Counted from the first letter of the stretch, positions 35,370 to 47,311 are shown. The stretch is DNA of 64,000 nt from Cryptomeria japonica (GCF_030272615.1 NC_081405.1:316018041-316082040), one strand, 5' to 3'. Made by a program: numbers and translations. The notes: a model not told the origin generated them from the sequence alone.

Positions 35370-36373
35370 ATGGAGAACTTAAGGAAACAATTGGAAGGAG
35401 CTCTTGTAGATTATGATGCAAAAAAAGTGAAAACATCAGATTGGAGGAGGAACTTAAAACTGCTTAAGAATTTCTTTTGGCACTTCAAAATAACCTGGTT
35501 ATTGCAAAGAACAAAAGAAAATAACTTCATATGCAGATACAGAATGAGGATGATGAAAAATAAACTCTTAGAGAACTTGCAAACAAGTTGAGAAAAGAAA
35601 AGCATACTATGAAGAATGAAATGCAAGATATGACTATGAGGCTTTGTAAAGACATTGAAGATAGAAAGAAAAATGAAGATGACCTGAATAGGAGACTCAA
35701 TGATGCTGGAAATGAAAATTTGAGACTTAGTCATGAAAATGATATGTTGAAGATAGATTTGATTCACATGCAACATGATAAAAATGAGCTTATGAGACAA
35801 AAGGAAATTCTGGAAAATGAGTTGGCTACTGCAAATCAACACAAAGAGAAATTCAAGAAAAGTTTAGAGGAACTTCATAACATGTTGAAAAGTCATAAAC
35901 CTAATGGAGATACAAATGGACTTGGATTTGAAGTTGGAGAAAGTTCCGGTACTGCAAACAATCTAGATCAGAACAAACTGGTAAGACAACCTAATGCTTA
36001 TAACTTTAATGGCAAATGTTTCAGTTGCAACAAATATGGTCATAGAGAAAATCAATGTAGATTTGAAAACAATCAGAATATTAATGCACCCACTGGTCAA
36101 TGTTCCAAATGCAACAGAGTTGGTCACAATTCAAAAAATTGCAGAATGAATATGAAATGTTATGTTTGTGGAAGTTATGGACACTTATCTAATCAATGCA
36201 GAACCGAAATCGACATAGGATATGGAAAGGCTATTTAGAGGAATAATGTGACTTGTTATGCTTGTAACAAAATTGGACATATTGTAAAATTTTGTAGAAG
36301 CAAGACTTCACCGACAAATAATAAAGGATCTAGTTTGAAAGGCAAAGAAAAGGTAGATGAGGTAAAGCAATAA
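35370..36373 (+). pseudogene. X3 ORF1: coiled coil plus four CCHC zinc knuckles
   Basis: It starts MENLRKQLEGALVDYD at 35370, 57 bases after the primer site. The frame slips near 35450 and from 35588 the coiled coil is intact (NEMQDMTMRLCKDIEDRK...). Knuckles are CFSCNKYGHRENQC, CSKCNRVGHNSKNC, CYVCGSYGHLSNQC and, after a TAG at 36236, CYACNKIGHIVKFC. All four have good C-C-H-C spacing, better kept than in X1. Stop TAA is at 36371-36373. A gag or nucleocapsid-like role is inferred. Confidence 0.8.
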
Positions 36374-36775
36374 TTTTCAAAACAATGGGTTAGGAAGAGA
36401 GATCAGAATATTGATGAGACTATCTCTATATTGGTAGAACAGAGGAACCCTCCATCGGTAGGAGAATCTTCATCCAACTGAGAAGTAGCCCTTTGGGGTT
36501 ATTGTAACAAATTGAATATCATGCAGATTACCCTCGGTCGATGGTGAAAAGATAGACTTCTTCGTTACCGGCAGATGTGTTAAGTATTCACTTAACCAAC
36601 GAGCATTTAATATGGTTGTTAAGAGAAAAGTCATTATAAATCATCGAATTTCCCTCATTTTTGATTCACCGAGCATTCAAATTAACAGAGAGTGCGAAAA
36701 AAGAGCAAAGGCATTCAAGGCAAAGGTGCGAAGTGATTTCTTTCAAGCATTCAGAATATTTTAAGGTATTTTTCA
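36374..36775 (+). promoter_or_regulatory. X3 spacer between ORF1 and ORF2
   Basis: The spacer has no convincing ORF. A TATAAAT stretch lies near 36634, about 140 bp before the ORF2 ATG. The telo-box arms seen in X1 and X2 are not evident. A promoter here is weakly supported. Confidence 0.25.
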
Positions 36776-39700
36776 ATGGCTTCTTCTCTTGCTCCCAAGT
36801 TTATTGTGAACCCTACTATTGTGGAAAACATAAAATGCCCTAGGCCCATGTTTAAAATAATTCCCAAAGTAGCTAAGCAAGATGATTCCATAGTAGCATT
36901 TTCAAAAATTCCTAAAGGTGTAGCTTATGCTGAAGACCCTAGGATGTATATACATTGCAATATAGAAGAACTAGGTTATAAAGAGTTGATGAAAATGTAT
37001 ACTAGTGTAATTTGTGATGAAAATGGTGCTATCAAACCTGAACACAAGATTATAGAAACTCTAGGTTTTGTGGAAATACTAAACATTCCTAAATTTTTGG
37101 AAGGAGTGAGAATAGTTTTAAGTAGAGCACATGGAGAATTTCTATGGTTGGATTCTGTCTGCAAAATAACTCGACAAGAAATTAGGGTAGTGTCTGGTTT
37201 ACCCACAACCGACAGTAGACCTGACAAAACAAAGAAAGTTTCTAACAACAAAGTGATGACCCTAACTGGAGCAACATCTGATAGTAGATCACTAAGAGTG
37301 AATGACATCAAAGACATCAATGCGAGATTCATAAGTATGGTGCTAGGTTATAAGACTACACATGCAAATAGGCCTAATTTAGTTTCTAGTCTCGACATTA
37401 ACAATGCTTATGAGATGGTTAACAACAATGAAATGATAGATGTATGTGAATGGCTGAAAGATGAACTCGTTGATAATTTGAAAAAGATTAAAGGAGATAA
37501 GAAATGGACATTTTGATTTGGTAATCTTTTGATATGCTTAGTGTTGTATTTCACTAAGGAAATCCCCGATATAAGACCTAAAGACTTTGGATATGACATA
37601 CCAGTAGGAAAACAATTACATAAAGCTTTTACAAACTACAAAAGACAACAACATAACTGAATACTTTAAATCCTTTCAAGCAAAAATGAAAACTAGAGAA
37701 AGACTACCGCAGAGTGTAGTGGACAAATATGACAAATAAATCTATTTTGTCATGAAGAAGGACGAGACATGGATGGAAGCTGTACTCTCTAGGACTATAT
37801 GGGTAACTAAAATGGGATATGAGGTAGATCTCAACATTATTGAGACTTATGCAAAGCTTTGTTAGATGCACCAAGAGAAACAACAAAACAAGTTTTGGGT
37901 AGTGCTAAAACTATTGAAAGTGATGTGAAAATATTGAAGTAAAGGAAGAAGAGAAAAATATATTAGGGATGCATCAAAGAAGGTACAAGAAATCAAAGAA
38001 AATGTAATGAAAATCAGTGGGATATCGGCTAGTGAGCTGGAAGGACTGCAACCAGAGGCAAACATTTCACTGGTTGGCACATCTTCTGATAGTGAGAAAC
38101 AATATAATTCAAGAGAGTTGTGAGGAAGAGAAAACCTTCACCGGTACCCTCTCCTTCACCCAAGAGAACAAGAGCTTTAAGGAAGAAACAATAGGCAGTA
38201 AGGGGGGACCACCAAATAAATTAACACCAAAGAAGAAACAACAACCTGTCACCCCTTCTTTAAATGATTTATTGAGTGAAATAACTGGTGATGGAAATTT
38301 GACCAATGTACACAAACTATATAACACATTCAATGATTCGGACAAGGAAAGCATTGAGAACAATATAATTTTATATCTGGATATATACAAAAAGGTTTTA
38401 ATTGAAGTAGTGGATGACTTACCTAATGATCTGTATAGGAGATTGGAGGCAAAAAGGATTGCAATGATGGAATTAGATAAAAAACTAAAAGTTGAATAAC
38501 TTCTAGCTATACATTTGGTACACTCAAAAGAGGAAATTGATGAACTAATCTCAGAGGCTAACCGACCTATTTTTGCAAGTGGTCACTGGCAAGTAAGTTT
38601 AATGGCAGGTAGAGTAAAATAGATTGCAGATGAAACTGGTGATAACTGGGATATATTCTTTGTGGAGAAAGAAAAACAAGAGGAAATGAACCGGCCAAAG
38701 AAAACATTCAAAGTATATCAGAAGGATAAGGACAAAGGGAAAGGTAAAGTTGGTGGTATTCCAAACATCAAGATCACTGACAATTTACTGCCACCTTTGG
38801 ATACTGCACTGGTACATACCGATGATCCACCGATTATTGACACTGAAGGTGTCACATATGATGACACTAATCCTGAATTTGAGATACTATTCACCATGAA
38901 TGTGGACACTCAGAAAGTGAATATTGTTGTGGACAAGGACAGTGCAGAGGAAAAGGATGAAAATATTGAGAAACTGGTAGAGACTGTTGAGGTTGGAATC
39001 CCAACCCAAATAGAGAAATCATTACAAACAGAGAAACCTATTGAAGGAACAGATGCTAGCACAAGGCCACCAGAGACTAAGATACTGACAGTTGAGCATA
39101 CAGAGAAACCTACTGAGGCACAGGTACATACTATGGCAGAGAAACTGACAGACACTGTGACATCTAAGCAGACTGAGAAACCCTTTCTAGTTGAGATGCA
39201 AACACAAACTGATCCACCAGAGGTAAACACAAGCAAAATGGCTACAACTGATAGAAGCACAAAGGTAATTAAGGTAATTGGTCAGATATCTAACACATTA
39301 TCAAGTGAATTCAGACCTACTAATGTAACATAGGTACTTCTGGATTCAATTAAAAAGATAACGAATTGCAATTCTTTGGCCTACAAAGAAATTGATGACA
39401 CTATACCAATTCTTAAATTGATTGCACCTAAATGTAACATAGATCATGTTAAGGATTCTTTAGGTAAATTGGACACATTGTCCAAATTCATTGCTGATAA
39501 TGTAATAATGGTTAATAAAGTGAATGAGGATACAATAAAGGACAGAGTTGAAAAGGAAAATAAAAAATTGTTTGATGACACCATAAAGAAGTGCACTAAA
39601 CACCTGAACACATTATTATCGGCACTCAACTCTACAATTTTGGAATACAAAGAGTTGTACAGAGAAACATACAAACCACACATTCAGACAAAGGATATTG

Positions 39701-40095
39701 ACAAGGAAATCATTACAATGCAGAATTAAATTGAAGACATAGCTGATAATATAATTGGCTCATCTGGCCACATATCAATTGTTAAGCAAGAAATGGTAGG
39801 CTTTGAAGAAAAACTAGAGAAACTTGAGAAAGAAAAGGCAAGGATAAGGTCTCAAATCAAAAACTGAAATATAAACTTGGTCCATAACTGGACAATCTTA
39901 TATATTAGAGAATGGAAATATCCAAGGCATTACTTCAAGGAGAACGATCACCAAAAGAGAACATGCATCATCTCATCGACACAATCCAACAGACTGAGGA
40001 ACCTTGAAAGATAGCAAAAGGTTTATGCAAAGTCTTAATTTGGTTTTAGCAGATATCTTTCAGATTGTAACCAACCAGTTACAGACTTTGAGTTG
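36776..40095 (+). pseudogene. X3 ORF2: diverged homologue of the X accessory protein
   Basis: It begins MASSLAPKFIVNP at 36776 and ends at TGA 40093-40095, about 3320 bp with several stops. Motifs aligned to X1 and X2 are VRIVLSRAHGEFLWLDS, KITRQEI, LTGATSDSR, IKDINARF, MVLGYK and NAYEMV, then VVDKYD, MEAV, KMGYEV, FNDSDKESIENNIILYL (37516-38499), and YKPHIQTKDI near 39665. Where X1 and X2 have a Lys/Glu repeat, X3 has a Thr/Glu/Pro-rich segment with repeated EKP(T/I)E motifs (38900-39330). Conservation of order and length between diverged copies argues for past selection on the protein. Function unknown. Confidence 0.75.
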
Positions 40096-40294
40096 AAATT
40101 TTTGCACTCATTTGACAAATTTTGACAACCTTTTTCATTGATGTCAAAGGGGGAGTAGTGGAGAGAAATGATTATTTAGAGGAGATCATTTGCTAAGGGG
40201 GAGCACACTTTTTTGGAAACTTTTTGGACTTCAGTTTTTGGAACAGGTTTTGATTTTTCTCATGAGTGTTGCCATCAATGACAAAGGGGGAGAT
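40096..40294 (+). other. X3 3' untranslated region and polypurine tract
   Basis: GATGTCAAAGGGGGAGTAG occurs near 40140-40158 and ATGACAAAGGGGGAGAT at 40278-40294, directly before the LTR. This doubled motif is the same arrangement as in the Copia elements. Confidence 0.8.
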
Positions 40295-41081
40295 TGTTAG
40301 AATTCTACACTCTTATGAGAATAGTTGATGTTGTCATTGATGACCACCAACTGGCAACCAAATGGCAATAGACTTCTACATTCACTGGTAGGAACTTCAC
40401 CGGCAATGACAATAATGGATACAAACACTCAAGCCGACATGGAATAAACTGTTTTATATTGTAATTATCTTTTGTAAAAGCCGACATGACATATTGTAAA
40501 AGACTCATATATATCTATGAGATCTTATAGGTCATTTTGTGAAGTGTATAAGTAGATATGTAGTATATGAGAGAGGATGATACATGATAGTTGATATTTT
40601 GTGTAAGGTGATATAGTTGACAATGAAGGTTTTGGTAATGCATCGAGCTTAAATCGGTATTGAACCTGGCATAGTTGATGCTAATCTTAAACAATACATT
40701 GTATTGGATTTTGATAATCCATTTTGTAAATTCAGTGAAACTTCTATTTTGTGATTGAGCAATGAGCTCTATCTTGCTAGCCTTCCTGCATGTGCAGGCC
40801 CCTCATTGTAAGTAATATTTATTCATTGGCCAGTGAGTGAATATTATGGGTCACAAATCCCACTGAGTTTTTTCCCACACCGGATTTTGTCATTAAATAT
40901 CTTATGTTATGGTGTGCTTTCTATGTTGTCTCTATTATTCCTATTTACTGTATTAATTCTTATTTGCTAGTATGCTATTTTGGGATGCAAAGTTCTTAAT
41001 AAGGTTAAACCTTCAGCTACCCGGTTAGACACTGATTCACCCCCCCTCTCAGTGTCTTTGGGACTGTAATTGATTCTAACA
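40295..41081 (+). repeat. X3 3' LTR (787 bp)
   Basis: It runs TGTTAGAATTCTACAC...GATTCTAACA, with 9-bp inverted termini TGTTAGAAT/ATTCTAACA. It differs from the 5' copy by point changes, a shorter C run and small indels. Confidence 0.9.
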
Positions 41082-42256
41082 TTGTCACAGTGTATCACCA
41101 CGGGTTCAGTCACCTTTTCTTGGATACCTTCCAATATTTGCTCGATCCACACTACCTGTGTACAGTTGATTGCATCGGCCACATACTCTGCCTCAGCTGT
41201 GGATTGAGAGATGCAATTTTGTTTCTTGCTTGTCCATGACACAATCTTGTCTCCAAGAAAGAATGCACCTCCACTAGTGCTCTTTATGTCATCAATGTTT
41301 CCTACTAAATCTGTATCGGTGGAGACACTTAAGTTGAAATCTCCCTTATGTGGATGCTAGAGACCATGCTCATCAATCCCCTTAAGGTATCTAAATATTC
41401 TCTTAACCGCCACCATATGTGTCTCTTTTGGATTTGCAGCAAATCTAGCAACCAAGACAACTACTTGTGCTGTATATGTGGTCTATTGTGTACTACATAC
41501 TGCAACTTATTGATCATGGATCGGTAAAGTGTCTCATTTACTTCATTGGCCTCATCATTTTTGGAGAGTTTGCTTCCTATAACTATTGGAGTTCCAACAG
41601 GTTTGGAATCTTCCATTCCAAAACTCTTCAATATTTACCTTATGTACTTGGTTTGGATAATGAATATACCATTCTTTAGCTTAGATACTTGCAGACCGAT
41701 GAAGAATTTTATTTCACCGATCATGCACATTTCAAATACTCACTTAATTTTATCTACAAAACCTTTTCTCATCTCATCATCTCCCCCAAAGATGATGTCA
41801 TCTACAAAAATCTCTACAATCAGATGTTTTTCTTTTTCTCCAGTTTTCAAATACAAGTTGTTGTTGTCACTGGTTCTCATAAACCCTATACTCATCAGAT
41901 ATGAGTGCAACCTCTCATACCAAGCTCTTGGTGCTTGTTTTAGCCCATACAGATCCTTCTTCAACTTGCATATCATGTCTCTTCCATCTTCTGATACAAA
42001 TCCTTTTGGTTGCTCAATGTGCACTTCTACCTCTAAAATACCATTCAAGTTGATTTGACATCCATTTGGTAAATTTTGAACTTCCTTTAAGTAACATAAG
42101 CAAGCAATATTCTGACCCCTTCCAATCTGGCCACCAGTGCAAAGGTCTCTCCATAATCCAAACCTTCTTCTTGTGCATACCCTTTGCAGACTAACCTTGT
42201 TTTGTTTCTTACTACTTGACTGGTTTCATCCATTTTATTTCTCAACACCCATTTTG
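41082..42256 (-). pseudogene. C2 reverse transcriptase and RNase H, middle part
   Basis: Minus-strand reading gives [43 protein letters not shown] and FVDDIIFGG (reverse transcriptase, Phe for Tyr as in C1), then SWTSKKQNCISQSTAEAEYV and VVIHCDN of RNase H, where X3 enters. Upstream it joins KNVIGT at 61252 across the G2 insertion. Stops and frameshifts are present. Confidence 0.85.
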
Positions 42257-42807
42257 CAGAAATTTTATAGAGCATACCAAGAGAGACACTAAAAACCTAT
42301 GGTCATATAACACATTACAACACAAGAAACCAAGAAAAATGTTAGTGTTATTCAACCAAAGACTAATCTAAGTAGGCATACCAAGAGAGACACTAAAAAT
42401 AGAGTAAAGCATTTAACTATGAAAATAAATGCAAGAAGACATCTCCAAATGTCTTCTACCATGCTTGTAGCTCCTCCTCCCTTGTTCCTCTCCTCTCCAA
42501 GTCCCAAATTAGTGTAGCTCTTAGTAGCTTTTTGCACTATGGATGCCTTATAGAGGTTCAGAGAGCCAATAGTGCTAAAACGGAAACAAAAGCTCTACCT
42601 AAGGGTCAATAGCGCTATATTATAGACAAAAGCACTGATTTTGGGACAATAGCACTATTGTAGCTACAATAGCGCTAAAATACCAAATTGGGATAGCGCT
42701 AAAGCATGAACAAAGGCGCTAAAGCACGACCCGTGTGTCAAGTAAAACAGTCAAAAAAGTAAGTAATTTAAAAAGGCTGCTCTTTGATTCATGTCGGGTT
42801 CACCAAA
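42257..42807 (-). repeat. Extra partial G2 copy: primer site, leader and truncated LTR
   Basis: Beyond the G2 3' LTR the minus strand continues into a second tRNA-Trp primer site (about 42783-42805), leader sequence matching 59515-59760 (42558-42782), then a truncated LTR piece (42277-42557). At the host border, 42257-42276 is close to the reverse complement of the LTR end (ATGCTCTA-AAAAT). The pattern suggests a tandem pair of elements reduced by recombination or deletion. Confidence 0.7.
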
Positions 42808-44299
42808 TGATGCTCTACAAAATGGGGTTATGTTAGGCAAAAACTTGTGGTCGTATAACACATAAAAACACAAGAAACCAAGAGGAATGTTAGTGTTAAT
42901 CAACCAAAGACTAATCTAAGCAGGCATATTAAGAAAGACACTAAAAACAAAGTAAAGCATTTAACTATGAAAATAAATGCAAGAAGACATCTCCAAATGC
43001 CTTCTACCATGCTTGTAGCTCCTCCTCCCTTGTTCCTCTCCTCTCCAAGTCCCAAATTAGTGTAGCTCTCATTAGATTTTTGCATTATGGATGCCTTATG
43101 GAGGTTCAAAATTGAAAATGATTAATCTAAAATGTTATGCAAGTGTGAACAAGAGCTAAAATAAGAGATTATCTAATTAGCTAGTGTTGATTTTAAACCA
43201 AAAGAGTGAATATGATGGATTTATGCTAAATGCTTTCTAAAAATGACTATAATGTAAATGCTTGAAAATACTAGAGGATTTATGACTATAGGTGCTAAAT
43301 GCTTGAGAATGTTGAAGGATTTGAAAATGAGGAATGTGAGCTCTATTTATAGGTAAAATGGAGCAATGGATGTTTGAGATTGAATAATCTCAACAAGGGT
43401 CAGGATTGAATGGTATTCAATCCATGCGAGGACTTTCAACCCAATCCTAGGATGAAAAGTGTCAACATGAGATGGGTTGAGAGGAGAGGGAAGAAGCATT
43501 AAAGGCTTGACATGACCTGAGGGTTAACTTGGGAAGTAAGGTTAAGGTTGGGTTGAGTGAATAAATTCATTATCCAAAGGATAATGCTTTTATCGAATGG
43601 ATAAACTCTTCTGCAAGAGTTAGTGAGGATAACCATGGTCAAAGCAATAAATGATTGAGGTGACACATGGGTTACATGAGGGTTGAGTTAGGGGTCAAAG
43701 TCCCTAACCATGGGTGCAAGTGGATTTAACCATAAATGATCATGTAAGAGCCATTAGTAGTTTGGAAGACTTTGGAGGTTAGATTGTTGAACAAACAAAG
43801 CATTTAATGCTTTTCAAAGACTTTGAAGTCTTTGAGAAGTGACTCCAAGTTGCTTAGGAATGTGACAATAAATAGGAGATGGATTATGATAATTAGGAAG
43901 GGTTTAGAAGAATCTAGAAGGGGGTTAGGATTGCAAGTGGGTTTGGTGGGTGAGACAAAATAGGATTTTTATTAAAATAAAATTCATTTATTTCAATAAA
44001 TAGGTGGAAGTTGCATTTTTAGGAGAATGCAAGTGGGGGGGATTATAATGATTTAAATAAATGTTTTATTTAATTTATTTAAAAGAGGAAAAGGGGATTA
44101 AATTGAATAAATAGGATTTATTCATTTAATTGATTGTGAATTTGGTTTAATGAATTAATTAAAATAAGTTGAATAATTTATTTAATTAATAGGAGAATGT
44201 TTTGAAATATTAATTTAATTAACTGATGGCTAGTGGATTTTTAATCAAATAAATAGAAAATATTCATTTAATTAAAATGGACAGATTTATGTGATTACA
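42808..44299 (-). repeat. G2 3' LTR (1492 bp)
   Basis: On the minus strand it starts TGTAATCACATAAATC (44299), directly after a polypurine tract, and ends GAGCATCA (42808). It matches 59763-61251 over its length. The U3 is AT-rich with AATTAATT runs and a TATAAATAGAGC-type TATA box on the minus strand near 43350. Confidence 0.9.
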
Positions 44300-44315
44300 T
44301 TTGCCCCTCTTTGAG
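44300..44315 (-). other. G2 polypurine tract
   Basis: The minus strand reads CTCAAAGAGGGGCAAA immediately before TGTAATC of the 3' LTR, the expected plus-strand primer. Confidence 0.75.
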
Positions 44316-44569
44316 ACAGTGCGGTTTATCGCGTCATTTCAAAGAAAGAAAAATAGGTGTGAATAAATATGCCCCATAAAATGTTAATTTAATGGGTGGT
44401 ATGCCCCCTCGAGAGATGGGTTGAAAATTTTGAAAAATCAGGCGATCTCTCGAAAATGAATGAAAATGGGTGAGGTGGTAGAAGAGAAGAATTTAGTAAG
44501 TCTGGTGAAAAAAAAGAAGAAAACGGAGATAAAATGGAGAAATGGGAGACTCTGAAAGTTCACGTGGAC

Positions 44570-44715
44570 CACGGCAGTGAGCGAAGTAAAATTAGGGTTA
44601 CGACGAAGGGTATATATGGGGGGGAAGGGGTGAAAATAGGCTCATTTGCATTCGTCTCCATAGTGATTTCAGAGCTCTGATAGTGACCTTTTGAAAGAGT
44701 CAAGTAGCAGTCAGG
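44570..44715 (+). promoter_or_regulatory. Candidate promoter of the antisense plant-mobile-domain gene
   Basis: On the plus strand AAATTAGGGTTACGACG (about 44590-44606) is followed by TATATATGG near 44610-44618 and, about 100 bp on, by ATG 44716. The motif order telo-box-like then TATA matches that before X2 ORF2. It lies just inside the 3' LTR and drives away from it, opposite to the element's own genes. Confidence 0.4.
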
Positions 44716-47311
44716 ATGCCGGTACCGATAGCAAATCATCGGTTAGAGCGAGTTCTTCGATTCCAGTGGCCAGACGACTATGGACCAGTGGTATGTGAAT
44801 TTGAATTTTTGAATTTCATGCATTTTTGATAGGTTTTTAAGCGTGTCCAAGTTGAGTCAAAACAATAGCTCTAAAACTATGTTTTGGTGCTATTGTCAAC
44901 TAAATTAGCACTTTTGTGCCGCTATAGTGCTTTTGCATAGTGGTTTAAGCGCTATTGAAAAGTGTAGCGCTATTGCATAGTTGAATTAGCACTTTTGTAG
45001 GTTTAGCGCTTTTGTGCACCTCTTGTAGTGATGTTGTTTTTATGTGGCGCTATTGTATAGTTGTTATAGCACTATTGTTCGTTTAGCGCTATTGGGTAAT
45101 TGTTTTAGCGCAGTTGTCAGCATATTAGTGCTATTGTTTGCAGAGTAGCGCTATTGTGTAGGAAAATAGATGCCCTAGTTTTTGATAGAGAATCTCCTGA
45201 TGCCAATGATGGATGGATGGAGATGGGAGTTGTTTTGAACCATAGCAGCCCTGTTGAGACTTAGGTCATTAGGATAAATGCCTGTTGTAGTCTAGGTGTG
45301 CCGTGATTACTTACCTGTTGAGACTCGAAGATACTGGATCAAATTATTTGTTGATAGTCTAGGTTTAAACTTAAGAAAGTTTGAAACAAAACAACTGATG
45401 ATAATGATTGATGCATGTGTGTAGGAGGATATTTGTGTCTTACAGATGCACGAGAGGCATCCCACCAAAACATGTGTTGCATGATCATTTGATAGAAGCT
45501 GAGGTGGATTGCATTGCAGTGACTGGCTTGTATGATGTTATGTATATGCCCGTGATTCAGATGAATCGTGGTTTGATCACAATATTGGCAGAGCGGTGGC
45601 ATAGTGAGACATGCACGTTTCACTTAGCATAGGGGGAGATGACAGTTACACTGGAGGATGCATGGCACATCCTACACATTCCCATTTGAGGAGAGGTGGT
45701 GACATATGACTGAGATTGGGGGACAGTAGCAGTGTAGAGATTCTTTGATGAGGATGTATTCATTGATGATGGTTCAGTAGCATGGGAGGATATAGCTGCC
45801 TTGTACGAGCCATTACCATCTATGCTATCAGGGATTATTGGGGGACTGCTATGTCCAGATCGACGATCACATGGACCATGTGTGCTATCGCACTTATATT
45901 GGGAGCTACACGAGGTAGCATATCGAGAGGCAAGCTCACTGGGAGTAGGGATCACTCTGCTTCATATTTGGGCATGGGAGCACCTACCTGTTACCCAACT
46001 GGTGAGTCTGAGATTCAGAGTGGTGGACCAGCCATATGTATACATGTATGGAGGTATGATGAGTCATCCCCACCTGAGGAAGTTAGAGTGGTGGAGGCAG
46101 GCACTGGATGATTTAGATGTAGTGATATGGAGGCTGTACATTGAGTGTGAACCCTGGGAGGATGATGCAAAGGCCTTTCCATATGTGTTCATGACATGAT
46201 ACCTCATTGGTAGGACAACCTACAATGTGGAGAGACAGCTTCCTGGGAGAGTATTGAGATAGTTTGGGCAGAGGCAGGGATTGCCTAGTGGATCGAGAGA
46301 GTATGCACGGGTGGTCCGAGAGAGGTTACAGTGGGGACCAGTGTTACCTTATGACTAGGCTCTGGCAGAGTTCCGCACATTATAGGCAAGACCATGGCAC
46401 ATGAGGCCGGGGGTGGTAGATGCAGGAGTTACGGAGGAGTATACATAGTATATCACCACACATTCGATTCCTCGTATATCCGATCCAGCAAAGCCTATTC
46501 CATCCTTCGAGGAGGAGGGGAGACAGAGACAAAGGAGGAGAGGAGGTCATGGAGTAGTAGGTGGATGAGGGAGAGGGCATGGTGGTGGTAGTGATGGAGG
46601 AGGAGGAGGAGGAGGTGGGGGTTTTGGAGGAGGTGGTGGATTTGGAGGTGGAGGTGGGGTTGTGGACAATTACAACGGAGAGGGAGAGGTGGGAAGCCAT
46701 TGTGGCTATCATAGGGACCTTTGATGTAGGGAGGCATCAGATTGGGTGGCAGGGATGCAGGGGAGGGACAGGCACCTATGGATAAAGAGGAGGGAGCCAT
46801 TAGAGAGGCACTGATGGATACCGGGGAGGGAGCTACAGGTGGTGGAGATTTGTGAGATCATATGATACTATTTTTGTAGACTTGACTAGAGGATATGGAG
46901 GCAGAGGTGTTAGCAAGAGATGTGCAACTGTTTGCACAAGAGTCAGAGTTGATTGTAGTGTTGTGGGAGAGAGATCAGGCCATGGACAGGGTGATCCAGT
47001 TACAGGAGAGAGTGCGGGCCTTGGAGGGAGTGAAGGGACAGGGGCTTTATATGGATGCAGTGGTGAGGGAGTTACAGTGAGCAGGTGCAAAGGTTGATTA
47101 CTGGCGGGGCCTATATGAGTAGGAGGTGCCATCTAGTCGATAGGCACGAAGTTATTCATAGATGCATCGAGAGAGATTAGAGCAGTCTCAGAGGATGCAG
47201 AGCAGTGGTGGTGTGATGGGTCCTCCATGATGAGTTAGGTCAGGTGGTGCAGGTGGTAGTGGGGGAGCAGGTGGTGATGGTGGTGTAGCATATGGTCAGA
47301 GTGGCATTTGA
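44716..47311 (+). pseudogene. Antisense plant mobile domain (PMD) gene in G2
   Basis: A possible first exon (44716-44790) encodes MPVPIANHRLERVLRFQWPD and ends at GTATGT. A likely intron reaches TGTGTAG near 45423, although the phase does not fit perfectly. The main part has the PMD signature: LAERWHSETCTFHLA, a stop, GEMTVTLEDAWHILHIPI, then SHLYWELHEVAYREA and RLYIECEPWEDD. A Gly-rich segment (46540-46670) and a coiled coil (ERDQAMDRVIQLQERVRAL, about 46960-47025) follow. Stops occur at least near 45630, 45688 and 46197. PMD proteins occur both as host genes and within plant Gypsy elements. Role in the element is unknown. Confidence 0.7.
44860..45160 (+). repeat. Cluster of AGCGCTATTG motifs in the antisense gene's presumed intron
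   Basis: About fifteen copies or close variants of TAGCGCTATTG (also TAGCACTTTTG, GGCGCTATTG) lie within 300 bp. The same motif, on the other strand, fills the G2 leader at 59440-59660 and 42580-42725. The core AGCGCT is palindromic. Confidence 0.7.

Larger units (their letters stand above)
34460..41081 (+). mobile_element. X3: complete X-family element nested in C2
   Basis: Two LTRs, a primer site (35301-35313), ORF1, ORF2 and a polypurine tract (40283-40294) make a full-length 6.6-kb element without pol. Flanks TTGTT (34455-34459) and TTGTC (41082-41086) form an imperfect duplication. The host reading CDN-TSAINISKN of the C2 RNase H is continuous across it. X3 is diverged from X1 and X2 in LTRs and proteins, so it is a second subfamily. 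Confidence 0.9.

Noticed and set aside
41467-42058. Plus-strand ORFs of up to 170 codons
   Set aside because: They are antisense to the conserved C2 reverse transcriptase.
46380-47132. Pro/Ser-rich minus-strand ORFs opposite the Gly-rich segment
   Set aside because: They are composition shadows of the PMD gene's Gly-rich tail on the plus strand.
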